DNA of 13,904 nt from AC-37 sp034663685 (GTDB lineage: Bacteria > Actinomycetota > Thermoleophilia > Solirubrobacterales > Thermoleophilaceae). The number at the start of each line of letters is the position of its first letter. Positions within the stretch are counted from its first letter, which is position 1. Below are positions 1-5,582 of this stretch, piece after piece. The position numbers and the translations under genes are program-made. The notes under the pieces were generated by a model. It searched no databases and had not been told where the DNA came from. It worked only from the letters and a program-made list of their open reading frames with translations. The stretch covers positions 1-13,904 of the forward strand of contig JAXDJC010000039.1 in the NCBI GenBank assembly GCA_034663685.1, read 5' to 3'.

Positions 1-2
1 CC

Positions 3-293
3 GACGACCCGGTGCGCCAGGACCCCGCCGCGGTGCTCGGGCGCGCGGTCGCGGTCGGCCACGTCCTCGGCGCCGCCGCCGGGCTGCGCGAGACCGACCG
101 GCTGCGCGAGGTGCTCGGCGAGCGGCACCGGTGGCACGCCGTCCGCGGCCACCTGCACGAGCTCAGCGGCGACCTCCCTGCCGCCGCCACGGCGTACGCG
201 GATGCCGCCCGCCGGGCCACGGACGTGGCCGAGCGCGACCACCTGGTCCGTCAGGCCGCCCGCGCGCGGGCCGCCGAGCTATGCCGCTCGTAG
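3..293 (+). CDS. C-terminal end of an ECF42-like RNA polymerase sigma factor (partial)
   Basis: The reading frame is open from the window edge and stops with TAG at 291-293, so only about the last 96 residues are present. The visible part is all-helical and ends in a TPR-like stretch (RWHAVRGHLHELSGDLPAAA, then TAYADAARRA and ERDHLVRQAA). In the family this resembles, ECF42 sigma factors with a SnoaL-independent, TPR-like C-terminal extension (RpoE6/SigJ-like annotations), a very similar tail follows the sigma-2 and sigma-4 domains and is thought to modulate activity. The DNA-binding sigma domains would lie before position 1, so the call rests on the tail only. The stop codon is inside a 45-bp repeat (286-330) that recurs at the 3' end of the next gene. 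Other TPR proteins would be the alternative. Confidence 0.65.
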   Translation, partial: DDPVRQDPAAVLGRAVAVGHVLGAAAGLRETDRLREVLGERHRWHAVRGHLHELSGDLPAAATAYADAARRATDVAERDHLVRQAARARAAELCRS

Positions 294-330
294 CCGTGCC
301 GCGCGCTAGAACGTCGTTCGGGAACGGCCG
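286..330 (+). repeat. 45-bp direct repeat, copy A (3' end of sigma-factor gene)
   Basis: This copy matches 1518-1562 at 41 of 45 positions by eye; the mismatches fall at 290, 310, 320 and 327. It begins five bases before the sigma-factor stop codon and runs into the intergenic region. Its right half can form a hairpin, gtcgtt-cggg-aacggc at 313-328, with one G-U pair. One translation frame of the minus strand reads PNDVLARGTA, which gives a handle for finding other copies. Confidence 0.8.
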
Positions 331-386
331 CCCACCTACCACAGAACGGTGACCCAGGTCGCCCCGGGCAACCGATATCACGAGGA

Positions 387-1541
387 ATGGTTGATCCACG
401 CCGATCACGCCTTGCGTTACTGGCGCTGGCCCTCGCGCTGTTCTGCGCAATCACCGGATTCCGCTTCGCGGACGCGCACCCGGCTGACGCGGTCGGCTTC
501 CTCTACGTGATACCGGTTTCGTTGCTGGCCGCCGAATTCTCCGTGCTCGGGGCGGTGGCGGGCGCGGCCCTCGCGACGGCGCTCACCGCCGTCTGGGCCG
601 TCTCGGCTGAAGCGTACGTCAGCCCGGTCGGCTATGGCGTCCGGGCACTTGCGATGACCGTCGTGGGGATCACCGTCGTGCGTCTGGTCGAGCGCAGCCG
701 CCGGGCGTCCGCGGAGAGTGACCGCTGGTTCGCGATGTCGAACGATCTCCTCTCCACCGCGAGCTTGGACGGCTACTACACGAAGGTCAACGACGCCTGG
801 ATCGACCTGCTCGGGTACACGCGCGAGGATCTGCTCGGACGGCCGTACACGGACTTCGTCCATCCCGACGATCTGGCCCAGACCAACGCGACCGCGGGCG
901 GGCTCACCTCCCCGAGCGTGGTCGTCGGGTTCGAGAATCGATACCGGGCCAGGGACGGCAGCTGGCATTGGCTCCTCTGGAGCGCGCGCTCCGACGGGGC
1001 TCAGATCTACGCAGTGGCCAAGGACATCACCGAGCGCAAGCGGCTCGACCGTGAGCGCGAGCATCTGCTCAAACGGGTCAAGCAGCTGGCTCGGACCGAC
1101 GAGCTCACCGGCGTCGCCAACCGGCGGGCCTGGCGGGACCAGATCACGATCGAGCTGCAGCGCGCGAGGCGGTCGGGAGACCCCCTGGCCGTAATACTGC
1201 TCGACCTCGACCGCTTCAAGTCGGTGAACGACGAGCTGGGGCATGGGGCCGGGGACCGCCTGCTGAAGGACTGCGCACAATCGTGGGCGCACGAAATCCG
1301 GGACACCGACCTCCTGGGTCGGGTCGGCGGCGACGAATTCGCCGTGACCCTCCCGAACTGCGACGAGGTGGGAGCCGCGGATGTCTGCGCGAGGCTACGA
1401 CCTGCAACGCCCGAGGGCGCGAGCGCGTCGATCGGGTTTGCAATCTGGAACGGCGGCGAGTCCGCCGAGCATCTGATTCACCGCGCCGACCAGCAACTCT
1501 ATGCGAGCAAGGACCGGGCTCCTAGCCGTGCCGCGCGCTAG
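387..1541 (+). CDS. Membrane-anchored PAS-GGDEF diguanylate cyclase
   Basis: This 384-residue protein probably makes the second messenger cyclic di-GMP from two GTP at the inner face of the membrane. Residues 9-100 hold three or four hydrophobic segments (about 9-27, 36-72 and 82-100). A PAS domain follows at about 112-220 (motifs NDAWIDLLGYTREDLLGR, HPDD, ending DITERKRLDRE). The GGDEF domain spans about 235-375: ARTDELTGVANRR opens it, RVGGDEFAV holds an intact GGDEF signature at 314-318, and RDTD at 305-308 sits exactly five residues upstream, the position of the RxxD product-inhibition site. Both catalysis and feedback control therefore look intact. No EAL or HD-GYP domain is present. The start is the ATG at 387; a purine-rich gagga directly abuts it, which is unusually close for a Shine-Dalgarno site. 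The last codons (SRAAR, stop) are encoded by repeat copy B, and the TAG stop overlaps the stop of the convergent HxlR gene. Confidence 0.93.
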   Translation: MVDPRRSRLALLALALALFCAITGFRFADAHPADAVGFLYVIPVSLLAAEFSVLGAVAGAALATALTAVWAVSAEAYVSPVGYGVRALAMTVVGITVVRLVERSRRASAESDRWFAMSNDLLSTASLDGYYTKVNDAWIDLLGYTREDLLGRPYTDFVHPDDLAQTNATAGGLTSPSVVVGFENRYRARDGSWHWLLWSARSDGAQIYAVAKDITERKRLDREREHLLKRVKQLARTDELTGVANRRAWRDQITIELQRARRSGDPLAVILLDLDRFKSVNDELGHGAGDRLLKDCAQSWAHEIRDTDLLGRVGGDEFAVTLPNCDEVGAADVCARLRPATPEGASASIGFAIWNGGESAEHLIHRADQQLYASKDRAPSRAAR

Positions 1542-1562
1542 GACGTCGTTCCGGAACGACCG
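1518..1562 (+). repeat. 45-bp direct repeat, copy B (shared 3' end of GGDEF and HxlR genes)
   Basis: This is the second copy of the element at 286-330. It encodes the last residues of the cyclase on the plus strand and the last residues of the HxlR protein (GRSGTTS) on the minus strand. It contains both overlapping stop codons, CTAG at 1538-1541. Positions 1545-1560 (gtcgttccggaacgac) form a perfect 16-bp palindrome. In copy A the corresponding stem is kept through a G-U pair rather than identity, which suggests the hairpin matters. The minus strand reads RNDVLARGTA in one frame. Confidence 0.8.
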
Positions 1563-1918
1563 GCGGCCTCCGGCAGGTGCTCCTCCGCCCAGCGGCTGAT
1601 CTGCGCGAGCGCGGGGATGAGCGCATGCCCGGCATCGGTGAGGGCGTAGGCGACCGCGAGCGGCGGCCCCTCGTCCACGGTTCGCGTGATCAGCCCGGCC
1701 TGGGAGAGCGCGGTGAGGCGAGTCGAGAGCATCGAGTCGCTGATGCCCTCGATCGACCGGGTCAGCTCCCGGAAGCCGGCCGGGCCCGTGCTCAGGTTGC
1801 CGAGCACCACGCCGGTCCAGCGCTGGCCGAGCAGGTCGAAGGCGCGGGCGAGCGCGGCGTCGCCGCGCGCGCAGGTCTCGGCGTCGATTCGCTCCTTCGG
1901 ACCGGTCCGGGCGGGCAT
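1538..1918 (-). CDS. HxlR-family winged-helix transcriptional regulator
   Basis: This 126-residue DNA-binding regulator is full length for the HxlR/DUF24 group (MarR-like winged helix, usually 100-140 residues). The diagnostic order is present: Cys16 just before the first helix (TCARGDAALARAFDLLGQRW), then TGVVLGNLSTGPAGFRELTR, the recognition-helix region GISDSMLSTRLTALSQAGLI, a wing with TRTVDEGPPLAVAYALTDAG, and a closing dimerisation helix. In relatives such as YodB and HypR the N-terminal cysteine senses electrophiles or disulfide stress; whether Cys16 does so here is inference. The gene starts at the first in-frame ATG (1918), with no clear Shine-Dalgarno site. It diverges from the LLM-hemerythrin-YceI genes, so it probably represses them and itself from the 1919-2014 region. 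Its last seven codons lie in repeat copy B. Confidence 0.9.
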   Translation of the reverse strand: MPARTGPKERIDAETCARGDAALARAFDLLGQRWTGVVLGNLSTGPAGFRELTRSIEGISDSMLSTRLTALSQAGLITRTVDEGPPLAVAYALTDAGHALIPALAQISRWAEEHLPEAAGRSGTTS

Positions 1919-1971
1919 GGAAGCACGCTACCAGCTTGCTCGTCGCTTTGAATCCGTTGCCTGCTAGTGTT

Positions 1972-1997
1972 TTACGAGTCACTTAGGAGTTACGAGT
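1972..1997. promoter_or_regulatory. Candidate HxlR operator: 8-bp direct repeat in the divergent promoter region
   Basis: The octamer ttacgagt occurs at 1972-1979 and again at 1990-1997, 18 bases apart. A ctta...taag dyad (1982-1985 and 1997-2000) overlaps the second copy. The stretch is clearly AT-richer than the rest of the window and lies in the 96-base gap between the HxlR start and the LLM start. The second repeat runs directly into the LLM ribosome binding site (1998-2003), so bound protein would block the start of that operon. Assigning it to this HxlR protein is inference from position. I could not fix -35 and -10 boxes with confidence. Confidence 0.5.
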
Positions 1998-2014
1998 AAG
2001 GAGCCCTGAGTCAG

Positions 2015-2938
2015 GTGCCCGACTACGGCCACGACATCGAGTTCGGCTACTTCCTGGTCCCCGAAGCCGCCGACGCCGGCGCGGTGCGCGAGACGGCGCG
2101 CCTGGCCGACCGGCTCGGCTACGACGTGCTCGCGGTCCAGGACCATCCCTACCAGCGCCGGCAGCTCGACGCGCTGGCGCTGCTCGGCGTGATCCTGGCC
2201 GACACCGAGCGAATTCGCGTCTTCCTGGACGTCGGCAACGTGCCGCTGCGCCCACCGGCCGTCTTCGCGAAGGCCGCGGCCACGCTCGACGTGCTGAGCG
2301 GCGGCCGCTTCGAGGCCGGGCTCGGCGGCGGCGGGTTCCTCGAGGCCGCCCACGCGATGGGCGCTCCGGCGCTGACCCCGGGTGAGAGTCTCGAGGCTCT
2401 CGAGGAGGCGGTGGCGATCATGCGCGCGAGCTGGGGCGACGAGCGGGAGCTGCGCTTCGACGGCCGCCACTACCGGATCGACGGCGCGCATCCCGGACCG
2501 AAGCCGGCGCACCCGATCCCCATCTGGCTCGGCACCGCCAAGCCCCGCGCGCTCGCCCTCACCGGGCGAGTGGCAGATGGCTGGGCCGCCCCGCTGATGA
2601 ACTACATGCCCCCGGCCGCCGCCGCCGAGGCACAGGAGCTGATCGACGGCGCCGCGCGCGAGGCCGGCCGCGACCCAGCCGAGATCCGCCGCATCTACAA
2701 CGTGCCCGGCGCCTTCACGGCGTCCGCCCCGGAGCCGGCCGAGGACACCGATCCGGAGATAGTCGGCCCGCCCGCGCACTGGGCGGACGTGCTCACGCAC
2801 CTCGCGCTCGACCACGGCTTCGGCACGTTCGCTCTGATCGCGCCGCCCGACCCCGAGACGCTGCGCACGTTCATCGAGGACGTGGCCCCCCAGGTGCGCG
2901 AGCGCGTGGCGGAGGCGCGCGGCGGTGCGGGTGCTTGA
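2015..2938 (+). CDS. LLM-class flavin (probably F420)-dependent oxidoreductase
   Basis: This 307-residue protein is a bacterial-luciferase-like TIM-barrel oxidoreductase, the family that uses FMN or coenzyme F420; in high-GC actinobacteria F420 is the usual cofactor, but the sequence does not prove it. Visible marks are the N-terminal strand IEFGYFLVPEA, LADRLGYDVLAVQDHPYQ (residues 30-47), VGNVPLRPPAVFAKAAATLDVLSGGRFEAGLGGG (73-106), the HPGPKPAHPIPIWLG strand, and RVADGWAAPL. The GTG at 2015 is supported by aaggag at 1998-2003, eleven bases upstream. It is first in a probable operon with the hemerythrin and YceI genes and faces a divergent HxlR regulator. Its 3' end overlaps the next gene by 14 bases in another frame. 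The substrate cannot be told from sequence. Confidence 0.9.
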   Translation: MPDYGHDIEFGYFLVPEAADAGAVRETARLADRLGYDVLAVQDHPYQRRQLDALALLGVILADTERIRVFLDVGNVPLRPPAVFAKAAATLDVLSGGRFEAGLGGGGFLEAAHAMGAPALTPGESLEALEEAVAIMRASWGDERELRFDGRHYRIDGAHPGPKPAHPIPIWLGTAKPRALALTGRVADGWAAPLMNYMPPAAAAEAQELIDGAAREAGRDPAEIRRIYNVPGAFTASAPEPAEDTDPEIVGPPAHWADVLTHLALDHGFGTFALIAPPDPETLRTFIEDVAPQVRERVAEARGGAGA

Positions 2939-3437
2939 CCGGCCCGAGACGGCCCGCGGGCGCGCCCTCTACCAGGCGCTGCTGGGAGTGCATGCCCAGA
3001 TCCGCCAGGCCCTCGTGAGCATCCGGCGGCTCGCGACCGAGGCCGCCGACGGCCTCGACGCAGGCGAGCTGCGCGAGCAGCTGCACGAGCTGAAGCGTGA
3101 CAGCATCCTCTGGCAGCTCCAGGTCAACTGCCTCCGCTACTGCCGCTTCGTGCACGCCCATCACAACGCCGAGGACAGGGACTTCTTCGTGGAGCTGCGC
3201 GGCACCGACCCCGCCATCAGCCCGGTGATCGATCGCCTCGAGGCAGAGCACCGCCGCGTCTCCGGCGACCTCGACGCGGTCGAGGCTGCCGCCAGGTCGC
3301 TCCAGGACGACGGAGGCCACGAGGCGCGCCAGGCCGTCGTCGACGCCCTCCACGGTCTCGAGGAGAACCTCCTCGCCCACCTCGACTACGAGGAGCTCAA
3401 CATCGAATCCACCGTCCGCCGCATGCGGGATTGGTGA
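2925..3437 (+). CDS. Hemerythrin-like (HHE) di-iron domain protein
   Basis: This protein of about 170 residues is predicted to form a four-helix bundle carrying a non-haem di-iron site, a fold used for binding oxygen, nitric oxide or peroxide or for sensing them. The ligand pattern is visible: His23 in GVHAQI, His79xxxGlu83 in HAHHNAED, His109 in EAEHRRV, and His152xxxGlu156 in AHLDYEE. Signal peptide and membrane segments are absent, so it should be cytosolic. Start is uncertain between GTG 2925 and GTG 2931, both inside the end of the LLM gene; no strong Shine-Dalgarno site is seen, which fits translational coupling. I recall homologues in which an LLM domain and this kind of hemerythrin domain are one polypeptide, so the overlapping pair may be a split version, or a real frameshift. 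The stop TGA overlaps a GTG that could start the YceI gene. Confidence 0.87.
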   Translation: MRVLDRPETARGRALYQALLGVHAQIRQALVSIRRLATEAADGLDAGELREQLHELKRDSILWQLQVNCLRYCRFVHAHHNAEDRDFFVELRGTDPAISPVIDRLEAEHRRVSGDLDAVEAAARSLQDDGGHEARQAVVDALHGLEENLLAHLDYEELNIESTVRRMRDW

Positions 3438-3448
3438 CGCTGACTCCC

Positions 3449-4090
3449 ATGGCCACCTGGATCTTCGAGCCGGGCCACACCGAGGCGGAGTTCCGCGCCC
3501 GTCACATGATGGTCACCTGGGTGCGCGGCCTGTTCAAGGACATCCATGGGCGTCTCGAGCTCGACTGGGACCGCTGCCTCGACGCGACCTTCGAGGGCGA
3601 GATCGACGCGACCGGAATCTGGACGGGTGAGCCGGCCCGCGACGAGCACCTGCGCAGCGCCGACTTCTTCGACGTCTCCAACCACCCGAAGATCGCCTTC
3701 GCCGGCCGGTTCACCGAGCGCACCGCCGGCACCGCCTTCAAGGGCGAGGTCGACCTGACGATGCGCGGCGTCACGCGCACGGTCGGACTCGACATCGCCT
3801 ACCTCGGCGAGTGGAGGACGCCGTGGTGGGAGGGAGACGAGAACCGGGGCGAGATGCGCCGAATCGGCTTCGAGGCCACGGCCAGGATCGATCGGCACGA
3901 CTTCGGCGTTTCCTGGCAGGACGAGATCCCCGGCGGCGGCGTGGTCGTGAGCAACGAGATCGAGCTGGTGCTCGACGTCGAGGCGATCCTGCTCGATGAC
4001 CTCGAGCGAACCGGCGCGATCGAGTACTACCGAAGCCGAGCGGCGCTGCCGCTCACTCATACCGACGAGGGGACGGCGGAATCCGGTTGA
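3449..4090 (+). CDS. YceI-family lipocalin-fold protein
   Basis: The product (213 residues from the ATG at 3449) belongs to the YceI family, extended beta-barrels that bind isoprenoid or other amphiphilic molecules. Family marks include TWIFEPGHTEAEFRARHMMVTWVRGLFKDIHGRL at the start, the paired EGEIDATGIWTGEPARDEHLRSADFFDVSNHPKIAF (about 49-84), DLTMRGVTRTVGLDI and RIDRHDFGVSW. There is no signal peptide, so it is a cytosolic member, unlike periplasmic E. coli YceI. An alternative start, GTG 3434, overlaps the hemerythrin stop as GTGA and would add five residues; either start implies translational coupling. It is third in the LLM-hemerythrin-YceI unit. The last 38 bases overlap the convergent zinc-ribbon reading frame. 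Cargo is unknown; a polyprenyl or quinone-like lipid would fit the family but is a guess. Confidence 0.9.
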   Translation: MATWIFEPGHTEAEFRARHMMVTWVRGLFKDIHGRLELDWDRCLDATFEGEIDATGIWTGEPARDEHLRSADFFDVSNHPKIAFAGRFTERTAGTAFKGEVDLTMRGVTRTVGLDIAYLGEWRTPWWEGDENRGEMRRIGFEATARIDRHDFGVSWQDEIPGGGVVVSNEIELVLDVEAILLDDLERTGAIEYYRSRAALPLTHTDEGTAESG

Positions 4091-4334
4091 GCAGGCGCGG
4101 CCGGCGGCGCAGCAGGCCGCGCACTCGCTCCGCCCGGCCGAGCGGGCCCTGGGCCCGGCGGGGGTCGAGCTCCGCTCCGCAGTGCGAGCAGTCCGCGGCG
4201 GACTCACTGACGGGCTCGCCGCACGCCGGGCATATGTGAGGACCGCTGGGGCTCACGCTCGCATCAAACCCGACGACGATGAGCTGTCCATGAGGATGCG
4301 GGGCCCGAGGCGCATTCGGCGCGGGCGCAAACAC
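4053..4334 (-). CDS. Small zinc-ribbon protein
   Basis: This short frame carries one clean four-cysteine zinc ribbon, CPACGEPVSESAADCSHCGAE, with CxxC pairs 15 residues apart as in the common zinc-ribbon domains. A basic tail follows (RAERVRGLLRRRPRLLNR) that could touch nucleic acid or acidic membrane surfaces. No membrane segment is seen. The start is uncertain: GTG 4334 gives 93 residues, and GTG 4256, just before the ribbon, gives 67; neither has a convincing Shine-Dalgarno site, and the extra N-terminal part looks unlike a folded domain. The 3' end overlaps the convergent YceI gene by 38 bases. The cysteine pattern makes chance unlikely, but partner and function are unknown. Confidence 0.6.
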   Translation of the reverse strand: MFAPAPNAPRAPHPHGQLIVVGFDASVSPSGPHICPACGEPVSESAADCSHCGAELDPRRAQGPLGRAERVRGLLRRRPRLLNRIPPSPRRYE

Positions 4335-4371
4335 TCAGGGAATTCTCATCATCCAGGCGCACAATGTGGTC

Positions 4372-5142
4372 ATGGCGACTGCGACCCTCCCCCACGACAC
4401 CGCCGAGCTGCGCACCCCGGAGTCTCTCGCGCCGCTGCGGCTCGTGGCCTGCGCGGCCCGCACGAACCGCGGCGACCGGCGGCGCGTGAACGAGGACTCG
4501 ATGCTGGTCGCCCCTCCCCTGCTGGCCGTGGCCGACGGCGTGGGAGGCAAGCGCGCCGGCGAGCACGCGTCGGCTCTGGCCATCGACGTGCTGCGCCGCG
4601 AGGTGCAGGCCGCGAGCGATGATCCCGAGTTCGAGCTGCGGATCGCGCTCGACGCCGCCAACGGCGCCGTGCGCGCCGCCGCCACGGACCAGTCCCTCAA
4701 GGGAATGGCCACGACGGTCGTCGCCGCGCTGGTGACTCCCGCCGGCGTGACCGTCGCGCACGCCGGCGACAGCCGCGCCTACCTCCTCCGCGCAGGACGG
4801 CTGGAGCTGCTCACGCGAGATCACTCGCTAGTCGGATCGCTGGTTGCCGACGGCCGCCTCGAGCCGGTGGCCGCGCGGCGCCATCCGATGCGCTCCGTGA
4901 TCCTCCGGGCGGTCGGGCTGGACGACGCGGTCCGGGCCGACGTGTCGACCGTCGAGGCCCGGAGCGGAGACGTGTTGCTCCTGTGCTCGGACGGCCTGAG
5001 CGACCACCTCGCTCCGAAGGAGTTCGAGCGGCTTGCGGCGGCCGAGCACGAGCTCGACCACATGGTCGAGCATCTCGCTGCCGCTGCGCGACGGGCCGGC
5101 GGCGGGGACGACATCACCGTGGTGGCGGGGCGCCTGGGCTGA
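4372..5142 (+). CDS. PP2C-family serine/threonine protein phosphatase (PstP-like catalytic domain)
   Basis: A stand-alone PPM/PP2C phosphatase of 256 residues that should remove phosphate from Ser/Thr of proteins using two metal ions. All core motifs are in order: RRRVNEDS (NED, 40-42), ADGVGGKRAGEHAS (54-67), GMATTVVAAL (111-120), HAGDSRAYLLR (130-140), LTRDHSL (147-153), LLLCSDGLSD (202-211) and GGGDDITVVAGRL (243-255). The metal-binding aspartates in these motifs (for example Asp55, Asp207, Asp246) are present. Unlike mycobacterial PstP there is no membrane helix or extracellular domain, so it is soluble. No Ser/Thr kinase, FHA or cell-division gene is nearby. The start is taken as ATG 4372; GTG 4366 is a close alternative, and neither has a clear Shine-Dalgarno site. 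A 7-bp stem hairpin follows the stop. Confidence 0.92.
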   Translation: MATATLPHDTAELRTPESLAPLRLVACAARTNRGDRRRVNEDSMLVAPPLLAVADGVGGKRAGEHASALAIDVLRREVQAASDDPEFELRIALDAANGAVRAAATDQSLKGMATTVVAALVTPAGVTVAHAGDSRAYLLRAGRLELLTRDHSLVGSLVADGRLEPVAARRHPMRSVILRAVGLDDAVRADVSTVEARSGDVLLLCSDGLSDHLAPKEFERLAAAEHELDHMVEHLAAAARRAGGGDDITVVAGRLG

Positions 5143-5147
5143 GGGCT

Positions 5148-5168
5148 ACGGCGGTCACGAGCCGCCGT
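5148..5168 (+). terminator. Hairpin after the PP2C gene
   Basis: Arms acggcgg (5148-5154) and ccgccgt (5162-5168) pair perfectly around a seven-base loop, six bases after the phosphatase stop codon. No T-run follows, so it may be a weak or Rho-assisted terminator, an RNA 3' stabiliser, or just an attenuating structure between the PP2C and PRC-barrel genes. Confidence 0.4.
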
Positions 5169-5203
5169 GCTTATGCGGATCGCGCTGTGGGTAGTCGAGA
5201 CCC

Positions 5204-5560
5204 ATGGAGGACCACGGGCCGCCGATCGCATACACCGCGCTGGAGAAGGGCACGCCGGTGATCGACCGCAGCGGGCGGATCGCCGGCGTGATGGATCACG
5301 TGCTCGCCGACCTCGAGGAGGACATCTTCGAGGGCGTGATCATCGACGGCCGCGACCACGGCGGCGGCCGCCTCTACGCCGACGCCTACCAGATCGCCGA
5401 GCTGCGCGAGCGCGCCGTGCTGCTGTCGGTCGATCGCGACGAGTTGCACGAGCCGAGTGAGAACCCCGCGGTTCTGAAGCCGCATCCCGATGACGTGGTC
5501 GAGAGCGAGCTCAAGCACCGGCTTCGGCGTGCGTGGGACCTGATCAGCGGCCAGTACTGA
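5204..5560 (+). CDS. PRC-barrel-like small protein
   Basis: This 118-residue soluble protein looks like a single small beta-barrel of the PRC-barrel type. The signature region is about residues 16-50, GTPVIDRSGRIAGVMDHVLA then EEDIFEGVIIDG, a strand pattern in which a molecule-surface loop D-G/S-x-x-I/G-x-V repeats the PRC and DUF2171 arrangement. It is followed by a basic/acidic helical tail (ESELKHRLRRAWDLI). PRC barrels are found in RimM (ribosome maturation) and photosynthetic reaction centre H, and as stress-associated small proteins in actinobacteria; no specific role can be read here. Start ATG 5204 has no strong Shine-Dalgarno site. A short gggcc/ggccc hairpin (5562-5579) lies in the 22-base gap before the convergent beta-propeller gene. 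Confidence 0.72.
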   Translation: MEDHGPPIAYTALEKGTPVIDRSGRIAGVMDHVLADLEEDIFEGVIIDGRDHGGGRLYADAYQIAELRERAVLLSVDRDELHEPSENPAVLKPHPDDVVESELKHRLRRAWDLISGQY

Positions 5561-5582
5561 AGGGCCCGACTGCCGGCCCGGC

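Noticed and set aside
417..1292. A 291-codon frame antisense to the cyclase gene
   Set aside because: Opposite a gene with intact PAS and GGDEF motifs, composition is typical of a GC shadow, and there is no domain or ribosome binding site.
286..1562. The flanking repeats as ends of an insertion sequence
   Set aside because: They are direct, not inverted, no transposase or target duplication is visible, and the cargo is a diguanylate cyclase; a REP-like or recombination origin fits better.
1979..2815. A 278-codon frame antisense to the LLM gene
   Set aside because: The LLM frame has unmistakable family motifs and a good ribosome binding site; this one is a shadow.
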